Positions 16,660-24,981 of a stretch of DNA of 64,000 bases are shown here, in pieces. The position numbers and the translations under genes are program-made. The stretch is taken from assembly GCA_016716385.1 (NCBI GenBank), contig JADJWL010000014.1:28501-92500 (forward strand), read 5' to 3'. Numbering within the stretch: position 1 is the first letter of the stretch; every line of letters begins with the position of its first letter. Source of the stretch: Bryobacterales bacterium (GTDB lineage Bacteria > Acidobacteriota > Terriglobia > Bryobacterales > Bryobacteraceae). The notes beneath the pieces were generated by a model. That model did no database searches. It was given only the letters and a program-made list of their open reading frames with translations, and was not told the origin of the DNA.

Positions 16660-17550
16660 ATGAACCCACGTTTGGCAATCCTGCTGACGGCGGCATTGTT
16701 GGCGCCGCTGCCGGGAACGGCGCAGAAGCGGGAGATTGTCGAGTTGCAGAGGGACGTCGCAACGATGCAGGATCAACTGCGCACGTTGCAGCGGTCCTTC
16801 GATGAGAAGATGACCGCCATGACTGTCCTGGTGCAGCAGACCCTGGACGCCGCCAACAACGCCAACAAATCGGTGGCGGTGCTGGAATCCCGGACGCGCG
16901 ATCAGATGGAAAGCCAGGAGAAGAAGCTGACCGGTCCGGTGGCGGGTCTAGGGACGAAGGTCGACCAGATGAGCGGCGATTTCCGAGCCGTGCAGCAGTC
17001 GATGAACGATGTCGTGAGCCGGCTGGGTCGCCTGGAACAGCGTCTCACGGACATGAGCAACGAGATGCGGACGATGCAGTCCGCGCCGCCGCCTCCGCCC
17101 CCCGGCGGGGATCCGGCCGCGGCTCTCGGTGAGCCGCCGATGCCGGCCGGCAAGCTGTACGAGAGCGCGCTGCGCGATACGCGCGGCGGACGCACCGAAC
17201 TCGCCCTGCAGCAATTCGCCGATTATCTGCGCTACTTCGCCGACACCGAAATGGCGCCGAACGCGCAGTTTTGGATCGGCCAGATTTACTATGACGCCGC
17301 GCAGTACGAACCCGCCCTGGAGAACTTCGATCTTGTCCTGACGAAGTTTCCCCAGAACAACAAGACGGTCGATGCGATGTACATGAAGGGACAGACGCTT
17401 TTGAAGATGGACCGCCGCACGGAGGCGGCCAACGAGTTCCGGCGTCTGCAGACGGAGTACCCGAAGTCCCCCGTCGCTCCCAAGGCGTGTTCTCAACTGC
17501 GCTCGCTCGGGTACCGGTGTCCGGCGGGCGCACCCGCAGCGCGGAAGTAA
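16660..17550 (+). CDS. cpoB: Tol-Pal system protein CpoB (YbgF)
   Basis: A 296-residue periplasmic protein that coordinates Tol with septal peptidoglycan synthesis in the known systems. A signal peptide (MNPRLAILLTAALLAPLPG) is followed by an N-terminal coiled coil (EIVELQRDVATMQDQLRTL), a long helical region, a proline-rich linker and three C-terminal TPR-like repeats (KLYESALRDTRGGRTELAL, AQFWIGQIYYDAAQY, AMYMKGQTLLKMDRRTEA). I chose ATG 16660 rather than 16648 because GGGAG sits five bases before it and the signal peptide then starts at once. It is the last of the six canonical tol-pal genes. Confidence 0.93.
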   Translation: MNPRLAILLTAALLAPLPGTAQKREIVELQRDVATMQDQLRTLQRSFDEKMTAMTVLVQQTLDAANNANKSVAVLESRTRDQMESQEKKLTGPVAGLGTKVDQMSGDFRAVQQSMNDVVSRLGRLEQRLTDMSNEMRTMQSAPPPPPPGGDPAAALGEPPMPAGKLYESALRDTRGGRTELALQQFADYLRYFADTEMAPNAQFWIGQIYYDAAQYEPALENFDLVLTKFPQNNKTVDAMYMKGQTLLKMDRRTEAANEFRRLQTEYPKSPVAPKACSQLRSLGYRCPAGAPAARK

Positions 17551-17571
17551 GGGGCTGACGGCGGCCACGCC

Positions 17572-18717
17572 ATGCCACCGCTGTCTCCAGTGGTGATTCT
17601 GCTGTGGCTGGCGGCGGGCCCCACCGTCCGCGTCGATCAGTATCCGCTCCGCTCCGGCTGCGAAGCAGGTGGCCGGGAAGTCACACGGCTGTCTGTCGGC
17701 CAGCCGGTGACGATCAAGCTTTCCTTATCGCTCGGCACGACTCCCTGCTACCTGATCCGCGTCGCCTCCAACGGGCAAGAGGTGGAAGGCTATGTCGCGG
17801 CCGACGCGCTGGACGGGCTGGAGGAGTTCGAGCAAGCCCGCCGCACCGCGGCGCCCGTCATCGCGGGAACCGCGCCTGCGGCCCCAGCCCCGAAAGCACT
17901 CCCGCCCCCGAGTGTCCGGGTGCCGGCGCACCCGGATATTGACCGGGCGATGGACCTTCTGTCGCGCCAGCAGCCCGAACAGGCACTGGCGCTGCTCACC
18001 AGACTGATCGCAGCGCATCCCAAGGAACCCGGCCTCCTGGCCATGGCCGGACACGCCGCCGAGCGCGCGGACCGGCCGCTCGACGCAATCGAGTTCTGGA
18101 CGCGCGCGATTGCGTTGCGGGCCGATCCGGAGTTGGAGAAGCGGATCGAGGAAGTGCGCCGGTCTGCGGCGGCCGACCGCAGCGTCGAGCGTAAGTATGG
18201 CACGCGCTTCCTGCTGCGCTACGACGGCGCGGTGGTCGACTCGCCGACCGCCAGCCAGATCGTGGCGCTGCTCGAGGAGGAGTTCTCCCGGGTGTCGGCC
18301 CAACTGGGATGCCGCGCGGATGAGCGCATTGTCACGATCGTCCAGACGCGCGAGGCCTATCTCCGGGCCACCAACGCCGCCGAATGGAGTGCGGCGGCAT
18401 ACGACGGGCGGATCCGTGTCCCGCTGCCTGATCGCAGCCAGGTCACGCCGGAGCTGCGGCGCACGTTCGGCCACGAAATCGTTCACGCGTGCCTGGCCAG
18501 CCTTGGACGCTGGCCGACGTGGCTCCACGAAGGACTGGCGCAACGGCTGTCCGGGGAGACGCTGACGGCCCGAGACCGCGAGATTGTCGCGGCCGCGTCG
18601 CGCGCCGGCAGGATGCCGAAGCTGGAGTTGCTTGGCCGCGGCTGGACCGGCCTCGACGCCGCCTCGGCGCGCTTCGCATATGTGCTCGCGCACCGCGCCG
18701 TCGAGTTGTTTTTTTGA
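17572..18717 (+). CDS. SH3/TPR/MA-like zinc peptidase protein, truncated by a frameshift
   Basis: The reading frame gives 381 residues: a signal peptide, an SH3b-like domain (about 20-80), TPR-like helices (about 120-190), and a gluzincin peptidase-MA-like domain. The zinc motif is HEIVH (His301, Glu302, His305) with the third ligand Glu320 in WLHEGLAQRLSGE. The frame stops in VELFF-stop at a run of seven T. With six T it would run on into 34 more residues, FEHHAAFGIRNLLRNPEQLD and beyond, ending TGA at 18817. It follows cpoB closely and precedes tilS, so it is probably cotranscribed with tol-pal. Whether it cleaves anything is unknown. Confidence 0.82.
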   Translation: MPPLSPVVILLWLAAGPTVRVDQYPLRSGCEAGGREVTRLSVGQPVTIKLSLSLGTTPCYLIRVASNGQEVEGYVAADALDGLEEFEQARRTAAPVIAGTAPAAPAPKALPPPSVRVPAHPDIDRAMDLLSRQQPEQALALLTRLIAAHPKEPGLLAMAGHAAERADRPLDAIEFWTRAIALRADPELEKRIEEVRRSAAADRSVERKYGTRFLLRYDGAVVDSPTASQIVALLEEEFSRVSAQLGCRADERIVTIVQTREAYLRATNAAEWSAAAYDGRIRVPLPDRSQVTPELRRTFGHEIVHACLASLGRWPTWLHEGLAQRLSGETLTARDREIVAAASRAGRMPKLELLGRGWTGLDAASARFAYVLAHRAVELFF

Positions 18718-18817
18718 ACACCACGCCGCATTCGGCATCCGCAATCTGCTGCGGAATCCGGAACAACTGGACCGGATCACCGCCGACCTGGACCGGCGGC
18801 TGGCGGCCGCTCCCTGA
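18709..18817 (+). other. T7 frameshift site and displaced C-terminal tail
   Basis: The seven T at 18709-18715 are followed by GAACACC. Removing one T restores a frame that reads FFEHHAAFGIRNLLRNPEQL and ends DLDRRLAAAP at TGA 18815-18817, 25 bases before tilS. The tail is coherent and helical, as expected at the end of this protein family. The break is a sequencing error, a recent mutation, or a transcriptional-slippage site. Confidence 0.75.
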
Positions 18818-18842
18818 CGTGGCGGCAAGACCCGGAGCACAC

Positions 18843-20249
18843 GTGATCGAGCGGGTGGCCACGACGCTGGAGCGCCACCGGATGGTGTGGGAAGGGGCGC
18901 GAGTCGCGGCGGCGGTGTCGGGCGGCGCGGACTCCATGGCGCTGCTCGATGCGCTGTGCGAACTGGGTCCCCGGTGGAAGCTCGATCTCGGCGTCGCGCA
19001 CCTCGACCACGGCCTGCGCGGGACGGCGTCGCGCGGCGATGCGGCGTTCGTGGAACAGGAAGCCCGGCGGCGCGGTCTGCCGTTCCACGGCGCGCGCATC
19101 GAACAGCCTCTCAGCGCCAACGTCGAACAGAATGCGCGGCGCGCCCGTCTAGCGCTCTTTGCGAGACTTCGGGAATCGGGCTGGGACCGCGTCGCCACCG
19201 GACATACCGCGTCCGACCAAGCCGAGACAGTCCTGTTCCGGCTCCTGCGCGGGACGGGCGGCGGCGGCCTCGCTGGGATCCGGCCCGTCACGCGTGCGGG
19301 GCTGATCCGGCCCCTGCTCGAGTTGACCGGTGCTGAGGTCCGGGAATGGGCGCGCGGCCGCGGTCTCACGTGGCGGGAAGATGCAAGCAACCAGGATGTC
19401 AGCCTGACGCGCAACCTCATCCGGCATTCCGTCCTGCCGGCGCTCGAAGGGGCCGGGTTCCCTCACGCTACGAGGCGTCTGGAGCAGTTGGCCCGATGGG
19501 CGCAGGAAGACGAAGCGTATTGGGAGGCAGAAATCCGGCGGCTCGCGGAACGGGAACTGCGCCCGGAGGCGGGAGGCTGGAGTGCGGCCGCCGCGGGGCT
19601 GGCCGCACTGCCGGCGGCGGCTGCGTCGCGGCTCGTCCGGTACGCCTGCGAACTGGTGCGTGGCGACCTGCAGCGACTGGACCGCCGGCATGTCGAAGCA
19701 GTGCTCGCGCTGGCCCGTTCCAGAGCGGGGGCCGGCGCCGTCACCCTGCCGGGCGTCGTCGTGGAGCGGTCATTCGGCCGCCTGCACTGGTCCCCCAGCG
19801 GCACGCAACTGCTTCATTTCCATTACACAGTGGGCCCGGGAGACGGGGTCGAACTCCCGGATACGATTGTCCGGCTTGAACTTGCTGAATCCGTCGTAGG
19901 GGTGGAATGCGTCTATAATGGTGACGTGAGCCGACTGGATTGGGAGCTCCTCGGTGGCCCGCTGGTCTTGCGCGATTGGCAGCCAGGCGACCGGTTCCGC
20001 CCGATCGGGCATTCGGCGGACAGAAAACTCAGCGATCTCCTTCAGGAATCGCGGGTTCCGCGTTGGGAGCGGGCCGGCTGGCCCGTTCTGGCAAAGGGCG
20101 GATCGCTTGTCTGGTCGCGCCGCTTCGGGCCGAGCGCTGAGTATGCGGCGTCGCCGGCATCTAGCCGGGTTCTTCGCGTCATCGAGCGCCCCGCCGGAGT
20201 CGACGGCGGCACGTCTGTTTCCGGGCCTGCCGTTACACGGGAGGTTTGA
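18843..20249 (+). CDS. tilS: tRNA(Ile)-lysidine synthetase TilS
   Basis: TilS converts the wobble C34 of the CAU-anticodon tRNA-Ile to lysidine so that AUA is read as Ile; it is essential. The ATP-pyrophosphatase motif SGGADS is at residues 26-31 after start GTG 18843, followed by VAHLDHGLRG and ATGHTASDQAETVLFRLL. Central and C-terminal TilS domains follow, ending with GDRFRPIGHSADRKLSDLLQ. The 468-residue length is normal. The frame is open upstream to 18489, but that part is antisense-like filler over the preceding gene. ftsH begins immediately after the stop, as in many bacteria where tilS and ftsH are adjacent. Confidence 0.95.
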   Translation: MIERVATTLERHRMVWEGARVAAAVSGGADSMALLDALCELGPRWKLDLGVAHLDHGLRGTASRGDAAFVEQEARRRGLPFHGARIEQPLSANVEQNARRARLALFARLRESGWDRVATGHTASDQAETVLFRLLRGTGGGGLAGIRPVTRAGLIRPLLELTGAEVREWARGRGLTWREDASNQDVSLTRNLIRHSVLPALEGAGFPHATRRLEQLARWAQEDEAYWEAEIRRLAERELRPEAGGWSAAAAGLAALPAAAASRLVRYACELVRGDLQRLDRRHVEAVLALARSRAGAGAVTLPGVVVERSFGRLHWSPSGTQLLHFHYTVGPGDGVELPDTIVRLELAESVVGVECVYNGDVSRLDWELLGGPLVLRDWQPGDRFRPIGHSADRKLSDLLQESRVPRWERAGWPVLAKGGSLVWSRRFGPSAEYAASPASSRVLRVIERPAGVDGGTSVSGPAVTREV

Positions 20250-22166
20250 GTGAATTCGAATGTAAAGACCGGCATCTTCTGGGTGCTCCTGTTGTGTGTG
20301 GCGATCCTGCTGTGGCAGGTCGTGAAGTCGGCCAAGAACAAACCGGAGAAAGAACTGACGTTCACGGAGTTCATCCGCGAAGTCGACTCCGGCCGTGTGC
20401 GCAAGGTCACGATCACCAACAACAGTGAAGTCAAAGGGGCCTACGCCGACGGCAGCGCGGAACTGAAGACCATTATTCCCGGCAATTATCCCGATATCTA
20501 TACGATCCTGCAGGACAAGAAAGTCGAGATTGAGATTAAGGACACCTCGGGCGGGAGCTGGCTGACGATCCTGATCAACGCTTCGCCGTTTATCCTGCTG
20601 CTGGCCTTCTGGATCTTCATGATGCGGCAGATGCAGGGCGGCGGGAACAAGGCGCTCAGCTTCGGCAAGAGCCGGGCGCGTCTGCATTCCAGCCAGCAGA
20701 AGAAGGTCACATTCAAGGACGTCGCGGGCGTCGAAGAGGCCAAGGAAGAACTGCAGGAGATCATCGAGTTTTTGCGCGAGCCGCAGAAATTTCAGAAGCT
20801 CGGGGGCCGGATTCCGAAGGGCGTGCTCCTGGTGGGCTCGCCGGGTACGGGAAAGACTTTGCTGGCTCGCGCAATCGCGGGCGAGGCGTCGGTGCCGTTC
20901 TTCTCGATCTCAGGTTCGGATTTCGTCGAGATGTTCGTCGGAGTGGGCGCAAGCCGCGTCCGCGACCTGTTCGAGCAGGGCAAGAAGAACGCGCCGTGCA
21001 TCATCTTCATCGATGAAATCGACGCCGTGGGACGGCACCGTGGCGCCGGTCTGGGCGGCGGTCACGACGAGCGGGAACAGACGCTTAACCAGTTGCTGGT
21101 GGAGATGGACGGCTTCGAATCGAACGAAGGCGTGATCCTCGTCGCGGCGACGAACCGCCCGGACGTGCTCGACCCGGCGCTGCTGCGCCCGGGCCGCTTC
21201 GACCGGCGCGTGGTCGTCGGACGGCCGGATGTGCAGGGCCGCGAGGCGATCCTCAAAGTCCACACGAAGAAGATCCCGATGGCCGACGACGTGGACCTTT
21301 CGGTGGTGGCGCGAGGGACTCCCGGGATGGCCGGCGCCGATCTGGCGAACCTCGTGAACGAAGCTGCGTTGAACGCCGCGCGGCAGAACCGCAAGGTCGT
21401 CACACAGGTGGATTTTGAGGTATCGAAGGACAAGGTGCTGATGGGCGCCGAGCGGAAGTCCATGATCCTGAGCGATGCCGAGAAGCGCACGACTGCCTAC
21501 CATGAAGCGGGGCACGCGCTGGTGGCGGTACTGCTTCCCGACGCGGATCCGTTGCACAAAGTCACGATCATCCCCCGCGGCATGGCACTGGGCCTGACCA
21601 TGCAGTTGCCGCTCGATGACAAGCATTCGTACAACGAGCGGTACCTGCAGGCGCAACTGTCCATCCTGATGGCGGGGCGCATCGCCGAGGAGATCTTCAT
21701 GGATCACACGACGACGGGCGCCGGTAACGACATTGAACGCGCGACCGACCTGGCCCGCCGCATGGTCTGCGAGTGGGGGATGAGCGAGCTTGGTCCCCTG
21801 AGTTTCGGCCAGAAGGAAGAGCAGATCTTTCTCGGGCGCGAGATCTCCCAGCACCGGGACTACAGCGAGGCCACTGCCGTGCTGATCGATGAACAGGTGC
21901 GCAAGCTGGTGCGCGACGGCTATGACAAGGCGCGGGGCCTGATCGAATCGAACCGCCAGGCTCTGGTGACCATCGCCGAGACGCTGCTCGATCGCGAAGT
22001 GCTGGACGGCATGGAGGTGGTGGGCATCATCCAGGGCGAGCAGGTCAACAAGGCGGCGGCGCCGGAGAAGGCGGGCGAGGATGGGCGTACGCAGGAAGTG
22101 CTGCGGCCCGAAGGCAGCCGCCGGCTTCCCGGCATGGCGGAAGGGGAGCAGCCGCAACCGGCGTGA
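20250..22166 (+). CDS. ftsH: ATP-dependent zinc metalloprotease FtsH
   Basis: A membrane-anchored AAA+ protease (638 residues) that degrades misfolded membrane proteins and regulatory substrates. Two membrane helices (about 8-24 and 104-125) flank a periplasmic domain. The AAA domain has Walker A GSPGTGKT (196-203), the pore loop region MFVGVGASRVRDLF, Walker B IIFIDEID (251-258) and the second region of homology ATNRPDVLDPALLRPGRFDR. The zinc site is HEAGH (418-422), with the third ligand in the AGNDIERAT region. GTG follows directly on the tilS stop with GGGAGG at the correct spacing. The C-terminus is proline/glutamate-rich and variable. Confidence 0.98.
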   Translation: MNSNVKTGIFWVLLLCVAILLWQVVKSAKNKPEKELTFTEFIREVDSGRVRKVTITNNSEVKGAYADGSAELKTIIPGNYPDIYTILQDKKVEIEIKDTSGGSWLTILINASPFILLLAFWIFMMRQMQGGGNKALSFGKSRARLHSSQQKKVTFKDVAGVEEAKEELQEIIEFLREPQKFQKLGGRIPKGVLLVGSPGTGKTLLARAIAGEASVPFFSISGSDFVEMFVGVGASRVRDLFEQGKKNAPCIIFIDEIDAVGRHRGAGLGGGHDEREQTLNQLLVEMDGFESNEGVILVAATNRPDVLDPALLRPGRFDRRVVVGRPDVQGREAILKVHTKKIPMADDVDLSVVARGTPGMAGADLANLVNEAALNAARQNRKVVTQVDFEVSKDKVLMGAERKSMILSDAEKRTTAYHEAGHALVAVLLPDADPLHKVTIIPRGMALGLTMQLPLDDKHSYNERYLQAQLSILMAGRIAEEIFMDHTTTGAGNDIERATDLARRMVCEWGMSELGPLSFGQKEEQIFLGREISQHRDYSEATAVLIDEQVRKLVRDGYDKARGLIESNRQALVTIAETLLDREVLDGMEVVGIIQGEQVNKAAAPEKAGEDGRTQEVLRPEGSRRLPGMAEGEQPQPA

Positions 22167-22792
22167 TCCCGAGGTTTTCCGCGTACCTGTTCGACATCGA
22201 CGGCACGCTCGTGGACTCCGCACCGGACATTTGTGCCGCCACAGGGGAGGTGCTTGCCGTCCGGGGCAGGACGGGAGTTCCATTCGAAGTGCTCCGTTCC
22301 TACGTCGGACGCCACCTGCGGGACCTGTTCACCGATTTTTTTCCGCCGGCGAGTGAAGACGAGATCGACGGTATGATCGCCGAGTACCGCACGATCTACC
22401 TGGCGCGCGAGCATAACCAGACGACTGTTTTTCCCGGTGTGGCCGAGGCGCTCGCGGCTCTCGGCGGCCGCAAGGGGACCGCGACCACCAAGGGGACCCC
22501 AACCACCCGCCAGGTTTTGGAGAAGTTCGCACTGCTGCCTTATTTCGACCATGTCCAGGGCACGGATGGATTCCCGGCCAAGCCCGCGCCGGACGTGCTC
22601 TACGCGGCCCTCGATGGTTTGGGCGCACCGCTCGAGGAGACGCTGTTCGTGGGCGATTCGGCCGCCGATATGGAGGCTGGCCGACGCGCCGGCATCCGCA
22701 CCTGCGCGGTGCGCTACGGCTACGGAAATGCGGGGGAAATGAACCGCTTCCAGCCGGACTTCTGGATCGATGATCTGCGCGAATTGAGCTAA
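22163..22792 (+). CDS. HAD-family phosphatase (phosphoglycolate phosphatase-like)
   Basis: A 209-residue HAD superfamily subclass IA hydrolase. Motif I is LFDIDGTLVDS (Asp11 nucleophile, Asp13), motif II Thr is in GTATTKGTPTT, motif III Lys is in FPAKPAPDVLYAAL, and motif IV is FVGDSAADMEAGRRAG. A helical cap occupies about residues 20-85. This set fits Gph/PpaX-type enzymes, though pyrophosphatase or another phosphomonoesterase cannot be excluded. GTG overlaps the ftsH stop by four bases, indicating cotranslation. Confidence 0.88.
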   Translation: MIPRFSAYLFDIDGTLVDSAPDICAATGEVLAVRGRTGVPFEVLRSYVGRHLRDLFTDFFPPASEDEIDGMIAEYRTIYLAREHNQTTVFPGVAEALAALGGRKGTATTKGTPTTRQVLEKFALLPYFDHVQGTDGFPAKPAPDVLYAALDGLGAPLEETLFVGDSAADMEAGRRAGIRTCAVRYGYGNAGEMNRFQPDFWIDDLRELS

Positions 22793-22801
22793 TCTAAGGG
22801 C

Positions 22802-23671
22802 ATGAGACTCACCCGCCGGGCTTTGTTCGCCGGCGCCCTGGCTCCCGCCCTTTTGCGGCCCGCGGAGCCGCGCTACAAGATCTCGCTCGCGCAATGGTCG
22901 TTGCACCGGGCGATCCAAAGCCGCCTCATGACGAACCTCGACTTTCCCCGCGTGGCGCGCGAGCAGTTCGGCATCGAAGGGCTGGAGTTCGTGAATCAGC
23001 TCTGGGGCGCGCCCACCGAGTCTTACGTCCAGCGCCTGAAGCACAACATGCGCGAGACCGGCACGACGGCGGTGCTGATCATGTGCGACGGCGAGGGCCA
23101 GATGGGCCACACGGAGCGGGCTGCCCGCATGCGGGCGGTGGCGAATCATCACAAGTGGGTCGACATCGCCGCGGAACTGGGCTGCACGGCCATCCGCACG
23201 AATATGTACCCCAGCGAGGATCCGAAGACGCCGGCGCAGGTCGACGGGTTCCTGAAATCCTGCGTGGAGAGCTTCACGGCGCTGTGCGAGTACGCCAAGG
23301 CGCGCAACATCAACGTGCTGATCGAAAATCACGGCGGGATTTCTTCGAACGCGGATGTGGTGGTCCGCCTGATGCGGATGGTGAACCGGCCCAACTTCGG
23401 GACCCTGCCGGATTTCGGCAACTTCCCGCCGGAGGTGGACAAGTATGAATCCGTGCGCAAACTGATGGCGCATGCCAAGGCCGTCAGCATGAAGTGCGGC
23501 GATTTCGGCGCGGACGGCAAAGAGACGACGATCGACCTGGACCGCATGCTGGAGATTGTCGCCGCGGCGGGCTACCGCAGTTGGATCGGCATTGAGTACG
23601 AAGGGACGCGGCTGTCCGAGTATGAGGGGATCGCCGCGGGAGCACGGTTTCTGAGGAGCCGGCTGGCGTAG
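22802..23671 (+). CDS. Exported sugar phosphate isomerase/epimerase-like TIM-barrel protein
   Basis: A 289-residue protein of the xylose isomerase-like TIM barrel superfamily. Its N-terminus (MRLTRRALFAGALAPALL) has a twin-arginine-type signal, so it probably acts outside the cytoplasm. Barrel strands carry likely metal ligands: GLEFVNQLWG, VLIENHGGISSN, LPDFGNFPPE, AVSMKCGDFG and WIGIEYEGTRLSEYEG, consistent with the Glu/Asp/His/Glu set of the family. The substrate is unknown. The following gene is an exported Gfo/Idh oxidoreductase only 35 bases away; the pair likely acts on the same sugar or cyclitol. Confidence 0.85.
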   Translation: MRLTRRALFAGALAPALLRPAEPRYKISLAQWSLHRAIQSRLMTNLDFPRVAREQFGIEGLEFVNQLWGAPTESYVQRLKHNMRETGTTAVLIMCDGEGQMGHTERAARMRAVANHHKWVDIAAELGCTAIRTNMYPSEDPKTPAQVDGFLKSCVESFTALCEYAKARNINVLIENHGGISSNADVVVRLMRMVNRPNFGTLPDFGNFPPEVDKYESVRKLMAHAKAVSMKCGDFGADGKETTIDLDRMLEIVAAAGYRSWIGIEYEGTRLSEYEGIAAGARFLRSRLA

Positions 23672-23706
23672 GCACACCCGGCAGAACGTTGAGGAGAGAA
23701 CGAACA

Positions 23707-24981
23707 ATGGCGAATGAGATCGGACGGCGCAGCTTCGTTGCGGCGGCCATGATGGCGGCCCCTGCGGTCCAGAAGGCGCGCGGCCAGAGCGGCAAGATCA
23801 ATGTCGGCTGGATCGGCATGGGCGGGCGCGGCTACCACTGCATGAACGTCTCGCACGACGGCAACAAGGACAAGGTCCACGTGGTGTCGGTCTGCGATAC
23901 GTACAAGGGCAACCTGGCCCGCGCCAAGGACCGCGTCCAGACGCTGTGGGGGAACTCCCCGAAGACGACGGCCGATTACCGCGAAATCCTCGCCGACCCT
24001 TCGGTCGACGCCGTCTTCATCATGACGCCGGAGCATCTGCATTACCCGATGATGCTCGCCGCGCTCAAGGCGAAGAAGCACGTCTACGTGGAAAAGCCTC
24101 TGGCGCACACGATCGAGGAGGGCGCGGAACTGGTGAAGGCGGCGCGCGCCGCGGGCAAGATCGTGCAGGTGGGGACGCAGAACCGCAGCTCGAAGCTCTA
24201 CCAGCGGGCGAAGGAGATGGTCGCGCAGGGCATGATCGGCGACATCCACTATGTCCGCGCATTCTGGTACCGCAACTCGCCGAACGAGACGCCCGCCTGG
24301 CGGTACAACATTCCGGCTGACGCGAGCCCGGAAAACACCGATTGGGCGAAGTTCCTCGAGGGTGCGCCGAAGCGCGAGTTCGATCTGCGCCGCTACTACC
24401 AGTGGCGCCTCTACTGGGACTACTCGGGCGGCATCTCCACCGACCTGCTGGTGCACCAGACCGACATCACGAACTTCGTGCTGGGCAAGACCGTGCCGCT
24501 GTCGTGCGTGGCGTCAGGGGGCATCTACCGCTGGACGGACGCGAACGACGACCGCGAAGTGCCGGATACGTTCAGCGCCATCTACGACTACGCCGACAAG
24601 TTCCACCTGAACTACTCCTGCTACTTCGGCAACGACCACTACGGGTACGGCGAGCAGTTCTGCGGCAACGAGGGAACGATTGAGGTGCTGAACCGTCAGG
24701 ATCTGCATTTCTACCCGCAGTTGCTGCGCGGCGCCGCTCCGGCGCACGTCAAGGCGCGGCAGGAGATCCACCTGAACGGCCCGCGCGACTTCGGAGAACC
24801 GGACGGCCTCAAGACGCACATCACGAACTTCATCGAGGCGGTCCGCGGCAACGAGAAGCCCGTGGCGCCGGTCGAGGCCGGCCACCAGGCCGCGATCAGC
24901 GGCCACCTGGCCACGCTGTCGTTCAAGAATGGCCGAAAGGTAATCTGGGACGAGAAGACGGAAAAGTCGCGTTTCGCCTAG
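23707..24981 (+). CDS. Exported Gfo/Idh/MocA family oxidoreductase
   Basis: A 424-residue NAD(P)-dependent oxidoreductase with a signal (IGRRSFVAAAMMAAPAVQKA). Rossmann motif NVGWIGMGGRGYHC, strand VDAVFIMTPEHLHY and signature VYVEKPLAHTIEEG are clear. The C-terminal domain has GGISTDLLVHQTDITNFVLG, with the likely catalytic-site His/Asp, and the motif YGEQFCGNEGTIEV. ATG 23707 is chosen over the in-frame TTG 23689 because GAGGAG at 23691-23696 fits as its ribosome-binding site. Its stop is in the CTAG shared with the convergent transporter gene. Confidence 0.93.
   Translation: MANEIGRRSFVAAAMMAAPAVQKARGQSGKINVGWIGMGGRGYHCMNVSHDGNKDKVHVVSVCDTYKGNLARAKDRVQTLWGNSPKTTADYREILADPSVDAVFIMTPEHLHYPMMLAALKAKKHVYVEKPLAHTIEEGAELVKAARAAGKIVQVGTQNRSSKLYQRAKEMVAQGMIGDIHYVRAFWYRNSPNETPAWRYNIPADASPENTDWAKFLEGAPKREFDLRRYYQWRLYWDYSGGISTDLLVHQTDITNFVLGKTVPLSCVASGGIYRWTDANDDREVPDTFSAIYDYADKFHLNYSCYFGNDHYGYGEQFCGNEGTIEVLNRQDLHFYPQLLRGAAPAHVKARQEIHLNGPRDFGEPDGLKTHITNFIEAVRGNEKPVAPVEAGHQAAISGHLATLSFKNGRKVIWDEKTEKSRFA

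Noticed and set aside
20910..23707. Long minus-strand frames opposite ftsH, the HAD gene and the isomerase
   Set aside because: Antisense shadows of well-supported genes; His/Arg-rich with no motif.
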